This document shows, piece after piece, positions 22,256-33,739 of a stretch of 64,000 nt of DNA. Positions within the stretch are counted from its first letter, which is position 1. Each line of letters begins with the position of its first letter. A program made the position numbers and the translations under genes. A model generated the notes under the pieces. That model saw only the letters and a list, made by a program, of their open reading frames with translations, was not told where the DNA came from and made no database searches. The stretch lies in assembly GCF_001642475.1 (NCBI RefSeq), contig NW_019174019.1, positions 62,001 to 126,000 of the forward strand, in the 5' to 3' direction. The DNA comes from Fonsecaea monophora (taxonomy: Eukaryota > Ascomycota > Eurotiomycetes > Chaetothyriales > Herpotrichiellaceae).

Positions 22256-24666
22256 ATGGCCACAGTGATCAAAAATAATGCGGAAGATACAAAACAGGCA
22301 GCTTCGTCCCCTAGACTCAAAGGCCGGGGTATGTTGGATGCTACTTTGAGGCTCGTTGAGAGGAAGATATAGAGCGCTGAGCTGTATCTGGACAGAAAAT
22401 GCGAAAGACACTCTATGTCGCAATGTCACGATATACGGGAAGTGCCGCTACGAGGACAAAGGTACACTGGGAATAGCAGGTGTTGCACATAAGACTAACT
22501 TGCTGCTGCAGGATGTGCCTTCAACCACACCGTAGAAAAGCCTGCCTCTGAGGGAGGACAAAATGATAGGTACGACTCAACGGTCTTGCCCTGCCTAAGA
22601 TGAGGCACTGTTTTGCTGAGACGGAGGAAATAGTCAGTCGAAAAAGACGCTCAACGTCGACTCGCCGAGTTTCACGCCCTCTTTCTTGTCTCCCAATGGC
22701 ACCGCAGCTGCAGCCACTGCTATCAAGAAGCCAACGACTGGCATATCTCCGAAGGCAGCAAGTGCTGCCCCGTTCATGCCCAAGGCCATCATCTCCCGTG
22801 AGCAGATGTCTAGTGTCTCGGACTCAGACGACGCCGGTGGCTTACAACTTATGCCAGGATCGTCGAACGCTACTCCTCTTCGACAAGATGCCAAAACCCC
22901 AGATTGGGCGCTGCCTGACGTCCAAGAATTTGTGCCCCGACGAACTCAAGACCCGTCTCTAGTGAGTTCTCTCAGAGCATAGGTGCTTCCGTCCGATGCT
23001 TATAGGTACTGTCTAGACCAGTGAAGGCGAGATTCCTGTCTCTCATGCTTTTGAGACGTTTCAAACGAGCCATACCCCGAACCCATATCTCGATCACAGT
23101 ATAAATGGAACCGCTTTTTATCAGAACGCACCTGGTTTTCAGCAGCCGGTACGCATCTCAAACAGAGGCTGTGATGATGATGCTAATCACCTGCTAGGTA
23201 CAATACCACCAATATGCGCCTATTGGCCACTACAACGCGGCCCTCACTCCCTACCAGCGCACAGTGCATGACCTTTTCATCCCCAACGATCTCCGAGAGG
23301 AAATTCAGAAGAAGTCAGCGGCAGCCCTCCAGATATTACCCAGTATGCGTCGCTGGTTCATAAGACAGGGTGGTGCGGTGCTGATTTTGCGCTCCAGATT
23401 CGCAGCTACCAAGTCACATCGAGAGTTATCACTCTCTTGTCCCTCTTGATACAGCCCACAAAAGTTCAAACATATTTGGAGGTTATACATCTTGGGTGTA
23501 TAAAGCGCAATCAAGCGCCAATGGGCACTTTTTCGCCCTCCGCAGAATTGAAGGTATGATCTTGAACTATACCACTCCATCGACCTCGTTGCAGTCTTCA
23601 GAAGCTCACGCTTTCACATGCAGGCTTCCGCTTAACAAACGAGCACGCAATCCGCGCTGGACAAGCTTGGAAAAATATAATCAGCGCTAACATTGTCCGA
23701 ATTGTCGACGTCTTTACAAACCGCGGCTTCGGCGACTCATCCCTCTTTATCGCCACAGAATATCATCCTCTGTCCAAAACCCTTTTGGAACACCATCACC
23801 TTGGACATTCATACAATCCTCGTCCCGCTCGTTCTAACAAAGACCAAGCCACGGAGCCTGCCTTGTGGTCTTACGTCGTGCAAATAGCTTCTGCTCTGAA
23901 AACCATCCACAACTCTGGCTTAGCCGCTCGAATCCTCGACCCCAGCAAAATCCTTGTAACAGGAAAGAATCGCATCCGTCTGAACGGCTGCGGCATTCTG
24001 GATGTGGTGCAGTATGACGCCAATACCCACACACCTCTCGCTCAGGTCCAACGACAGGATCTCGTCAATTTTGCCCTGGTTGTCCTTGCCGTTGGCTCAG
24101 GATCCCTGGATGTGGGTCAGAATTTTGCTCGCAGCATGGACACTTTCAAACGTTATTACAAGCCCGAGCTTCAAAACGCCGTGGTGTGGTTATACTCTGC
24201 AATGCAGAACTCGGAGAAAACCATAGACGGATTCGTCACTCTTATCGCAAACCAAATGATCACCGCTTTCAATGCGGCCCTTCACAGCGACGATACTCTA
24301 TATTCTGAATTGTCGCGCGAGGTGGAGAATGCGCGCCTGGTGCGCCTTATGGCCAAAATCAACTTCATCACTGAACGCCCCGAATACAATCATGACCAGT
24401 CGTGGAGCGAGAATGGGGAACGCTATTTCCTCAAGTTGTTCCGTGACTACGTCTTTCACCAGGTTGATGCACAAAACCGACCAGTCGTGGATCTCGGCCA
24501 TGTCCTGATGTGTCTCAACAAATTAGACGCGGGTACGGAGGAGAAGATCATGCTCGTGAGCCGGGACGAACAGAGCGTGTTTGTGGTGAGCTACCGCGAG
24601 CTAAAAAAGGGGGTGGAGAGTGCATTTCAGGAATTAGTTGGGAAGAGGGGAGGACCTTTGAGGTAG
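22256..24666 (+). CDS. PAN3: PAN2-PAN3 deadenylase regulatory subunit Pan3
   Basis: Eight exons: 22256-22328, 22396-22461, 22512-22569, 22634-22961, 23017-23148, 23198-23342, 23398-23553 and 23624-24666. They sum to 2001 nt and 666 residues. Pan3 dimerises and tethers the Pan2 nuclease to poly(A)-bound Pab1. Visible elements are an N-terminal CCCH finger (LCRNVTIYGKCRYEDKGCAFNH); a PAM2-type Pab1-binding motif (LNVDSPSFTP) and a second similar element (LPDVQEFVP); a degenerate kinase domain (SWVYKAQSSANGHFFALRRI...WSYVVQIASALKTIHNSGL...GCGILDVV); a coiled coil; and a C-terminal knob ending YRELKKGVESAFQELV. Reading phase is consistent at all seven junctions. The acceptor before exon 4 (AATAG at 22633) is less certain, because a CAG 4 nt downstream would break the frame. 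Confidence 0.92.
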
Positions 24667-25344
24667 GTAAACTGAGCAGGACGACCTGGAAAGAGAGATT
24701 GATGGAATCTAACCCGTCCAAGAAAATAATCTTCAGCACCTGGAATGCAACATGTGATAGAGAAACAGAGGGACTTTGCTTGGACAACTACCGATCTGCC
24801 AAGGGGAACAGAAAGGAGATCTGTTTCAGGAAGAGCGCCAAAGGACCAATACTGATTGCAGACGATATGATGGAATTTTGAAATGGGGCGACATGACTAT
24901 GATCTTGGGAGAAAACAGCCGGAGTGTAGGAAGATTGGTAGTGAAGTTTAGAAAACAAGAAACAAAAAATCGTAAATCTCTGTTTGTAACTCTGCTGTTG
25001 AGCCCCATGGATGGAGATCTTCCACCGCCCCCGACCAGATCATGTCATGAAGCAGGTCGGGGAACGAACTGCGACGCCCAGATGTTGGATGCATGATTTT
25101 AGAGCAGAAGCAATGATACACTGGGGTTCAGCGTTGGAGACCTTTCGCGCGTAACGTGGCCTCGATCGAGCACTCGATCAATGAATGCAATTGATGATCC
25201 GGATAACGTCAGGCTGGGCGCTAGATCTCTGTGCTGAGGAAACGTCGCAGGATGGTGTTCGCGCCTCCCTGTCTCTCTCGCTCTCTCTGGACTTTGAGTC
25301 TTGAGGTTGGTAAAAGGCTGAGCGTTTGTTGCTCTTGCAATCAA
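24667..25344. other. Convergent intergenic region PAN3/LSM7
   Basis: No gene supported; antisense and shadow frames only. Confidence 0.6.
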
Positions 25345-25935
25345 TCACTCTTCTGGCGGTTGTTGGAAAGGATTCTCAATCTCTTCACTCCCGTCGACCG
25401 GAGAGATCAGGACGAGCAGCGTGCCGCGGGCGACAACCAGGCCCAGTGGTCTTGTTGTCTCGTTGCCCTCATCATCTGCCATTGCGGGAACTGTTAACTG
25501 CAAAGCCTTTTGCCACGGGCGTGCGGTAAATACACTGGGAAGAGAAAATAACTCACCTCTCATGGTTTCTTTGACATCATCCAATACCAGATTCATTAAT
25601 TGGTCGTAGCCTTTGAGTGTGCCGACAACTGACAAAGACGAGTCGAGTTAGTACAGGAAATTTTTGCTGGCGTTTTTGTTTACCCTTGAGGTCCAGCCAG
25701 AGATTTTCGGAACACAAAAAGAGGACATACTTTCTCGTCCACCATTGAACTTGACATTGATCTGCTTCTCGACGTATTTGCTCAGGTCCAGGATGTTTTC
25801 CTTCTTGGGCTTTTCGTGTGGTTGATTGGACTGCTGCGAAGATGCGCCGGCACCACCACGACCGCCCCTACCACCTCCGCCCCCTCTCCCGCCTCCTCCC
25901 CGGCCACCTCCACGAAAATGGCCTCGCTCGGACAT
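25345..25935 (-). CDS. LSM7: Sm-like protein Lsm7 with glycine/arginine-rich N-terminus
   Basis: Three exons: 25935-25731, 25628-25557 and 25475-25345. The introns are 102 nt (GTATGT...TCAG) and 81 nt (GTGAGT...GGCAG). The product is about 135 residues. Lsm7 is a subunit of the Lsm1-7 (mRNA decay) and Lsm2-8 (U6 snRNA) rings. Sm1 motif: KYVEKQINVKFNGGRE|IVGTLKGYDQLMNLVLDD. Sm2 motif: LGLVVARGTLLVLISPVDG. The junction MRD|DEGNETTRPLGLVV agrees with the family. About 35 residues of RGG/GGRG repeats precede the Sm fold. These could bind RNA or be methylated, but that is inference. Other AG acceptors lie just upstream of the chosen second acceptor; only GGCAG yields DDEGNE. Confidence 0.92.
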
Positions 25936-28016
25936 TTTCCTTACCTGAGAGTTGAAGGGGTGGTTTTGTTGGTAACACAGGGAAATTTGTGTCTTTTCCG
26001 CAAGAGATGGACAGTGAAGGGCGGAAATTGACTCCCTTAGCCGTAAAGAGTCTAGTGCGTAAAATTGGCTTGTGTGTGGGTGAGGGAGGGGAATCTTGGG
26101 GTGTGATTCAGAACCAAGTTGGGACAAGCTGGTTGTTTGTGTGCCTGAAGCCCTGGTCTGGTTGTCTGGGAAGGGGGCAATCGGTGATTTGAATTGTCGT
26201 AAAAGCCGAAGGCCAGCCTTGGAAAAATCAATGGGTGGAGTGACGTGTACGAGGTCCTGGTAGAGGTAGAGCTTGCAAGTCAAGGGTCAGCAAGTGCCAA
26301 AGGGGAGAGACGGGGGGGCTATGTCGGGGGAAGAAGATGATGGAACAAAGGGCGAGATGTGAATGGTGCGCCACGATTTCCGCCGAAGCCACCGTCAGAG
26401 CATGCGGAATGGTTATTGCCAATTGGGCGGAGCGCCGCCCTCGGGCTTGCGCACGGATCTTGCCTCCACCTCACCCTCCCTTGGAGCACTTGTCACATTG
26501 CTCCTTTCCGTGCTTGTGAGCTCGTGATAACGGGGGTGGCGATGATGGCGCAGGGCATAAGGGAGAGACAGACAAGATGTTCGGAGGACAGGAGGAGGAA
26601 TCAACACGAACCGAGGAATGAGATAGAAGTGAATGGCTGCAGAGGAAGAAAGGTGCAGGTGTGGTTGGATTTCCCCCACCAGTCAAAAGGCGGACAACTA
26701 TGCTTTGATCTCTGCGCTCCTTGCCCTCTGGCACTTTGGCTCACCCGAGACTCCCATTCCCGCCCAGCCTAGGGCCTGGGGGGACGAACCCCGCGCACCC
26801 ACTAATGCCAGCCCATCATGCCTACCTACGCCTACTACACCAACTAACTACCTGGAAGTTGTTGGAAGGAACACTTCACCCCCGAACATGACCGTGGCTT
26901 TCTCCTCTCCTCCTCCTCTAGCTTCCGAGAAAAGTGCAGGTACGGCAGCACCATCGTATAAGCGCAGATGGCCATCTCGATCCGAGGCTGTCTACAATTC
27001 CTGCTCGGTACAGAGGTCTGGTTCTAGTCCCAGTCCCAGTAGCGCCCTGCTGGTTTCTGCTGTATTTCTCTTCAACGTCCACGCGTCCCTTTTCCCCTCC
27101 CATCAGCCACCGCGCAATAAATAATAATTAATGAGGTGGTCGTTGGTGGCAGTGAGCCAAGTGCGATGCCTTAGTTGCCCACTGTTGCCGTAAGCTCTCG
27201 GCCATGGGTGCCGCTCGGAGAGGGGAAGTGATAAGCCCCGCGTACGCCCAACGACTCCCTCAAACTCCCTTATTAATGATCTATTGCCTAGGCTGTTGTT
27301 GGCAGCTGATGGGCCGGAAGGGCCTCTTGGAAAACTTGGTTGGTCGCCGCAACCCGTGCTCCGTACCTCTCCCCCCTTCCCCCATCCAACCATCCAACGA
27401 CCATCCATCGAACCCGCTCCTTCGCCGCCCTCGGCCGCCCTCCTCGCCGTTTCCACCTTGCACCTTGGATACCTGGCGAGCTGGTACTATTCCTCTCCTC
27501 TCCATCTCCTTCCCTCTCTTCTGACACCCACACATTCTCTTTCTTTTTTGCTTCCCCTTGCTCCGTCTTCACCTCTTTGTTGTTGTTTGGCACCTGGTTT
27601 TCGCCCCATTGGCCGTAGCCTTTTCCTGTGTCCTCCCGGACGTATCCCTGGGTTCGCATTTCACACTACAGCCTCTCAGATCAGGCCTAAGCCACGTGCC
27701 GCAGCTTTCCCTCCCATTTACTTCTGCTACTCTTTTCTCCTCCCACCTACCTCTCCTTCTCCTTTCGCACCTACTTCTCGCTACCACCTTTGACTACGAC
27801 CTGGGTTTCTCCTCCGCTCACGGCGCTGCAGCTTCAAGAATAGCTTTCGCCCAGCTTGGGCCAAACTATTCGAGGCTGATCCCGCAACCCCTCCACGATT
27901 CTCCGCCCGCGCCTTTTCTCGACTTCACTTCCCGAGAGCTTCTTAGCTAAGCACGCGCAGCCCGAGCGCACCAAAGGTGACTCGGGCTCCCTCCCTCCAT
28001 CCTCTATGCCAAAGCA
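25936..28016. promoter_or_regulatory. Divergent intergenic region LSM7 / Zn2Cys6-like gene
   Basis: About 2 kb without a supported gene. The plus strand from about 27340 to 27800 is strongly pyrimidine-rich (CCTCTCC, CTTCC, CCTTTC), as in long fungal promoter/leader regions. This explains the long but low-complexity open frames there (for example 27284-27793). Confidence 0.5.
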
Positions 28017-29980
28017 ATGGAACGTCCATCGTCCGTGACAATGAATTCCGAGCAATCTTCGTCTCTCAAGCGACCTCGCTCCCCAACGGAGCCCCAACCC
28101 CTCCCAGCAGCAAAGGTCCCGCGGACTGCTGCGAACCACTTGCAAATCAACTACCTTGTGCGGCAACACAAGGATACTATCCCCCTCGTCACAGTCAATG
28201 ACAAGCTTCCCGAGATAGCTCGCCTGCTGGGGGAATACGATGGGGTCATACAGCGCCACGAGAGCATGGCAGGTAACTTGGGAGCTTGTCCTGTCGGCCC
28301 CATCCTGGTTAAGCGGTTCGAGAAAATGTTTGACGGGCCGCCCAAGATTCTCAAATCTCACGCAAAGGATGCCCATGTGACCTGGTTGGATGTGGTCGAG
28401 TTTGCCCAGAACAATCCCAAGCAATTCAACCTGGAAAGAACTCGCAATGGAGTGCGGGTCTGCCAGTTCTACACCAAGCAGTGTCGGGTCGAGATCTCGG
28501 AGGAGGATTTCGTCCTCATCGCCAGTGGCATGCCTCAAAAATTGATCCCCCCGCAACCCATTCTGGAAGACGAAGAAAAGGAATTAGGCGTCATGGATCT
28601 CTTGGACCGCAATCTCGGTCAGGTCATTCAGCTTGCAGATCAAGGTATGTCGCCAATACCTCATAGTTCCCTACCTATCCAAGCTAACCTTGAGCAGTGT
28701 CTGGCCGAGCGCGACAACTGATCCACAAGATGAAAGGTCGGCGCACAGCCATATTGAGCAGACGCGACCAGGAAGCCGAGGCCAAAAGACATGCCACAAG
28801 AACCGAAGCTGCCCCCGGTTCGCCCATGGACACAAACGGGGTCGGCAGCGCCCGCGCAATAAGGAGTATCGAGGTCTCTCAATCGCCTCCAGTCGGATTT
28901 ACTGCGGTCAACCTGAGACAATCTACAGCTGCGGAATCAGATGTGCGTCGTGGATCTTCCTCCAACGACCTTCTACGAAGTGCTGGCGAGGAGACGTATG
29001 GCTCGTCAAACGCGGGAAATGTCACCATCATCAATGGCAAGTCGATTAAGGATGCTTCCCCAGTCCAGCGTACCGAGATGATAAAGAATTTCTTGACACC
29101 AAGCGAACGAGAAGCTGGCTTGACCGAAGATACTGTTCGTCGTTCTTCTCTAGGAGCTGGCACTAGTCGAACACAGGCTATGCATGCGTCCTCTGCGGAG
29201 AAACCACGTTCTCGTTCAATCGAACTAGCAGCGGCAAGCATATCGTCGGTGGCCATCCCGAATACGCCGGCTTCTTTGATGCCTCATATGAAGCCAATCA
29301 CGCTAGACAGGGATGACGGTGGACCATTCAAGGCAGAGATGGTGCGACGAATGGACAACATGTGGAAGGGTGACCGGGTCATTCCTCCGTGCGATCGATG
29401 TCGGAGACTGCACATGGACTGTCTAAAGAACCTCACAGCGTGCATGGGATGTACTAAAAAGCATGCTAAATGCTCGTGGAAGGAGGTCAAAGAGGAAGAA
29501 TTGCAGCTGACAGCACCGGGGTCCGCTTCGCCCGACAGGGAAACAGCAGGAGAAGAGTTGGGAAAGGAGAGTCCACCACCTCTCTCGGCGGGATCCGGCA
29601 TCGAGGGCGGTCGCCAGACAGATGACATGCAGAGGTCTGCGAACATTGCCCGAGCCTCGCTAGATCTGGCAGGTGAAAGGTCTTTGAATTCAAAGGACAG
29701 TGGGTCACGGGAGCCACCAGCAGAGTCGACTGCACAGCTTGAGACGGCCCCCTCGAGCGGTTCGACGGGACGATTTGACGTCCGGCCACCGCCCCTGATC
29801 CAACAATTGCAAGATGCTGCAGCCGAACGCTCGCCCACCGCACGAAGTTCTTACCTTTCGACATTCTCGCCACGAGAGAAGGGACGAATAGACGACCATG
29901 ATGATGACGACGAAGGCGATCGATTGCAGGCACTAGCAGCACAAGTCTACCGAAGCGCGTCTCAAGGCGGACATCGCTAG
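28017..29980 (+). CDS. Protein with an internal Zn2Cys6-like cluster
   Basis: Two exons, 28017-28644 and 28698-29980, with a 53-nt phase-1 intron (GTATGT...GCTAAC...GAGCAG); 636 residues. A well-conserved-looking N-terminal domain (about 35-205: INYLVRQHKDTIPLVTVNDK, LPEIARLLGEYDGVIQRHES, VTWLDVVEFAQNNPKQFNLE) is followed by a basic segment and a disordered Ser-rich linker. At about residues 441-470 lies CDRCRRLHMDC...CMGCTKKHAKC, spaced C-x2-C-x6-C-x6-C-x2-C-x6-C. This fits the fungal binuclear zinc cluster, but it sits two-thirds into the protein rather than at the N-terminus. The C-terminal ~160 residues are acidic/Ser-rich. A DNA-binding regulator is the obvious reading, though targets are unknown. 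An alternative start is the Met at 28041. Confidence 0.8.
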
Positions 29981-30928
29981 GAATGCTCCAAAAGAGGTTG
30001 TTGAATCGGCATGAACGGCGTTGATCTGGGTTCAAGGAGGTCAATGGTGCTGATCGAGGGAAAAAAAAAAGCTCAAGCAAATTGGCAGTATTATTGGTAT
30101 CAGGAGATGGCATGGATCTATCAGGAGCATAGGTCATCATACTGTGGATTGAACAGTTTCATTCAGCATCGAGCGTTGGTTTGTATTATTGCAATAGAGC
30201 ATTTGATGTTTTGAAGGGAGGGAGGCATGAGGCATTCTGACGGAATAGATTCCACAGCTGGGGGCTCGTGTACGATGGCACTGACTGAACTGACCGGGAA
30301 TGTACGAGGGGATTTTGTCATCCTTTAGTACAGAGATGGTGGATATGTAGACAGTGGTGACAGAGACACGGCGATGGGGCCAGACAGATGCCGTCAAAAG
30401 CCGCTTTTTTTCGTACAGAAGCAACTGCCCCTCAATGGTGGATGGTGGGGAAGTTTGTCCCTTTGCCGATGCATTTCGCTGTCGGATGATACAAGCTGCT
30501 CCACCATCACCTTTTCTCGCTGTTCTCTGACCACTGACCACTGGCCAACTGACCAACTGACCAATTGCCGCATAAGCAAAGATGGCTTTGTTATACCCGT
30601 ACACGAGAGGTTCCCTGCAGAGGCTCGTCATTGCTCACTTTCGCCCTTTGTGGTTCCTGAAGTCGTGAGCAGTTAGTTACCAAGTCTTCGGATCCTCCCC
30701 CCTCCAGCAATTACCCCACGATACCGGGGGTGGAAAGGACAAAAGAGAGAAGATTATCGCTTATTTTATAATACTGGCCTGGGCTCTACTATGTTTGTGG
30801 TCTTGTTCAATCTTTCAGCCTTTGTCTTGTTGTTGTGAATTTTTGCTCAACAGTGTCGCCATCCTCCCTGCGCTCCATAGACAGTCTACTCCCGACGAAA
30901 GGCTACCTCCCTAGAGACGACCAATACA
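29981..30928. other. Intergenic region upstream of the intradiol dioxygenase
   Basis: No gene supported. A TATA-like AT stretch (TTATTTTATAATA, about 30757-30772) lies roughly 160 nt upstream of the dioxygenase ATG. Tandem CTGACCACTGACCACTGGCC-like repeats lie at about 30527-30562. Confidence 0.45.
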
Positions 30929-32101
30929 ATGGATCCCTCCCAAGTCACGATCCCGCCGTTGAAGGACTTGACGATCGACAACATCACCGAGAATGTCAAC
31001 TTGATCAACTCGGCCAACCCGGACCCGCGGTTCAGATACATTCTCGAACGGCTGGTGGTGCACCTCCATGACTTTGCCCGTGAGACTCGGTTGAGTACGC
31101 AGGAGTGGATGGCGGGTATCCAGTTCCTCACCAAGACAGGTCAAATCTGCACCGATGTGAGGCAGGTATGTTTCTATACCCAGAACCATAGTTCTCCTTT
31201 TTCAGCTTGCAACGTGTCAAACTCTGGCCGAGAATCGTGATCACTGACATTGCCTGATGGTGGGCATTGTAGGAATTCATCCTCCTCTCCGATATCCTGG
31301 GCCTCTCCTTGCTTGTCGACAGTATCGACCACCCCAAACCCAAAGGTTCCACAGAGGGCACCGTCCTCGGACCTTTCCACACACACGAAGCCGAAACCCT
31401 GGAGCACGGGAGTCTCATGTCGCACGACACCAACGGCGAACCCTTGCTCGCGATATGCACGGTCAAAGATGTGTCGGGGAACCCGATCGAGGGAGTCAAG
31501 ATTGACATCTGGGAGACAGACTCGTCAGGACACTACGACGTGCAGCACGCCGACCGAGACGGGCCGGACGGGCGATGTATCATGATCAGCGATGCCCAGG
31601 GGCAATTCTGGTTCAATGCCATCGTGCCGGTGCCGTATCCGATCCCGCATGACGGACCTGTGGGCCAGCTGTTGAAGAAGTTGGGTCGACACCCCATGCG
31701 GCCATCGCATATGCACTTTATGTTTGAGAAGGAAGGGTTTGATCATCTGATAACGTGAGTTCATCAATGCCAATCTCTCAGCAAGTGAGGAGATTCATGT
31801 TGCTAACTTCACGACCTTTCTTTTCTCTAGAGCCCTGTACCTAAAGGACGACCCGTACGAAACCTCGGACGCGGTCTTTGGCGTGAAGAACTCGCTCATC
31901 GTCGAACTCGGCAAATGCGACGCCGAGACGGCCCAGAAATACGGCGTCAAGGAAGGCACGGCGCTCCTGAGACACGACTTTGTGCTGGTCACGGACAAGG
32001 AGAGCGCGGAATTGCGGGCCGAGAACTCGAGGCGCGCGCTGGAGAAACTGGGCCGGCGGGTCAAGATCGTGCAGGGTCTGCCCGTGCCGGATGTCGATTG
32101 A
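30929..32101 (+). CDS. Intradiol ring-cleavage dioxygenase (hydroxyquinol 1,2-dioxygenase-like)
   Basis: Three exons, 30929-31165, 31273-31754 and 31831-32101. The introns are 107 nt (GTATGT...TTGTAG) and 76 nt (GTGAGT...CTCTAG). The product is 329 residues. The N-terminal helical dimerisation region (ILERLVVHLHDFARETRLST) precedes the beta-sandwich catalytic domain (GTVLGPFH..., VKIDIWETDSSGHYDVQ, VPYPIPHDGPVGQLL, RPSHMHFMF). The non-haem Fe(III) ligands are visible as Tyr in SGHYDVQ, Tyr in PVPYPIP and two His in PSHMHF. Members cleave catechol or hydroxyquinol to (hydroxy)muconate, feeding the 3-oxoadipate pathway. The GPFHTHEAE segment, in place of the GPFY/GPFF of many catechol enzymes, suggests the hydroxyquinol type, but substrate assignment is inference. 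It is probably cytosolic, since no signal peptide is seen. Confidence 0.9.
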
Positions 32102-33060
32102 TTTGAGGTTTTGATATACGATGGAAACCGCGTACATTGTAAATGACGAGTTTATCACGGCTTTTGTTTTATTTATACGTAAGGTAAGGAAAAAGGGCTG
32201 AATATGAAAACTAAAGCAAAAAAGAGGGATGTCGAATCAAACGAGAAGAGAAGCGAGCGAAGAGAAGGAAAGAAAAGAGAGAAGAGTCGAGGTAACGTGA
32301 AATGAGATGAGGAGAGGTGAGGGTAGGAGAGAAGATAGAGTGACCTACCTACCGACCGACCTGCCTAGGAAATGTACACATATGCACGTATATACGTATA
32401 CACATGTGTGAATGTATGTGGACTGTGAACGTGTATACATGTATATATACATGCGTGGCGAGCTAGCCACCGTGCGTACATGCTACAAGTCCAAGTCTGT
32501 GTCTAAATCCAAGTCTAGATCCAACAACTCTGCCTTGCTCGATTTGATTCGGATGTGTAGAGCAGAGTAGAGTAGAGTAGAATTCCAGAGTACTGCATAC
32601 TCCTCATTCAATATATCACATCATATCTGATATCTGATGTCCGTCGGATAATGTGTTTGGTAATATAGATATGTGGTAGATACCAAGAAGGTGATAAAAT
32701 AGGTGATGGTGAGATAGAGCGTTGATTAACTTGCTCGCTCAATTGCTCAATTGCTCGGATTAAGTCACGATCGATATTATCTCCCCGCCCATTTCCCACT
32801 TTACTTTCCCTTCCTTTCCTTTCCTTTTTCATCTGCCCACCCCAATCGAGACATCTCCAACCACGCCGGCATCGTTCCCATATAGAATAGAAATTTCCAA
32901 TCGTCCCCCAACTTCATCAAAGCAATTCCACATCTCCAATAGCTCATGGAACCTCTCATCTACTGACTCTCCGAGAACAAAGCCGGCTCCTGCCGCTACA
33001 CGCGGAAGATTTGTAGCAATGTCAGGGTCAAGAGATCGACAGGGTATCGCTGACAACCTC
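32102..33060. other. Convergent intergenic region, simple-sequence rich
   Basis: No gene supported. It contains purine-rich GAGAAGAGAAG runs (about 32235-32340), an alternating TATA/CATG tract (ACACATATGCACGTATATACGTATACACATGTG and similar, about 32376-32455), GAGTA repeats (about 32560-32580) and TTTCCTTTCC repeats (about 32805-32830). Confidence 0.6.
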
Positions 33061-33739
33061 CTACGAGGGAGGGACCACGGGGAAGCTGGCATCGGCGGTC
33101 TGAGGGAGCCATGAGGCCCGATCCTTGTCATAGATCTCGGCGGCGGGTTTGCCCCATTTGTCGGAGCCCTTCAATAGACCTGTTCGGATGACGATCTTGT
33201 CATCACCTGTCGTGCGTGCCTTGTCAGCAATAGGACATGGAATGAGAAGGCATAGCTGCCAGGGTAGAGATAGTAGCTATGTAGATCCAGTTTCACAGAG
33301 AAATTGGTCCTCGACAGCCAGACAGTTTTGGGGGAGGTGGTTCCGCGAACTTACCCATCACACGCTGGTGGTGGTACGGCGAACACCCGCAGTTGGGACA
33401 CATGTAACAATCGACCGAGTTACCTGTTTATGTGCCACAGGCAAAGGTCAGCGAATTGGTCTAGAAGTACGTCGATCTTCCAACACCCCCACTGGGGAGA
33501 ACAGGCCACCAAAAGGTTGTACAAGGAAAAAACGTACCCGAGTCACCCTTGTAGGAATAGACCTTCAAATCGCCCTTGGTCAGGTGGAAGTTGGATTTGG
33601 GAATGATTTGGTTCAAGGTGAATTCGCCGCCGCCCATCAACTTGCAAGCACCGCAGTGGCAGAGAATGTGCTTCTCCTCTGGGATTTCAGCGGTCCATTC
33701 GATGGCACCACAGTGGCAGACTCCCTTGTATTCAGGCAT
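33061..33739 (-). CDS. GFA/Mss4-like zinc-binding protein
   Basis: Three exons: 33739-33538, 33423-33355 and 33206-33061. The introns are 114 nt (GTACGT...AACAG) and 148 nt (GTAAGT...GACAG), both phase 1. The product is 138 residues. The fold of the glutathione-dependent formaldehyde-activating (GFA) family is indicated by the paired cysteine motifs: CHCGAIEWTAEIP, LCHCGACKLMGGGEFTLN, then CYMCPNCGCSPYHHQRVMG. The C-terminus (IRTGLLKGSDKWGKPAAEI) is typical of fungal members. The bacterial prototype joins formaldehyde to glutathione. Most fungal paralogues are unassigned, so the biochemical role here is uncertain. The intron sequences are noticeably longer than most in this window. Confidence 0.88.

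Noticed and set aside
27284..27793. 169-codon plus-strand frame upstream of the Zn2Cys6-like gene
   Set aside because: The sequence is a pyrimidine-rich leader; the Pro/Leu/Ser peptide is a composition artefact.
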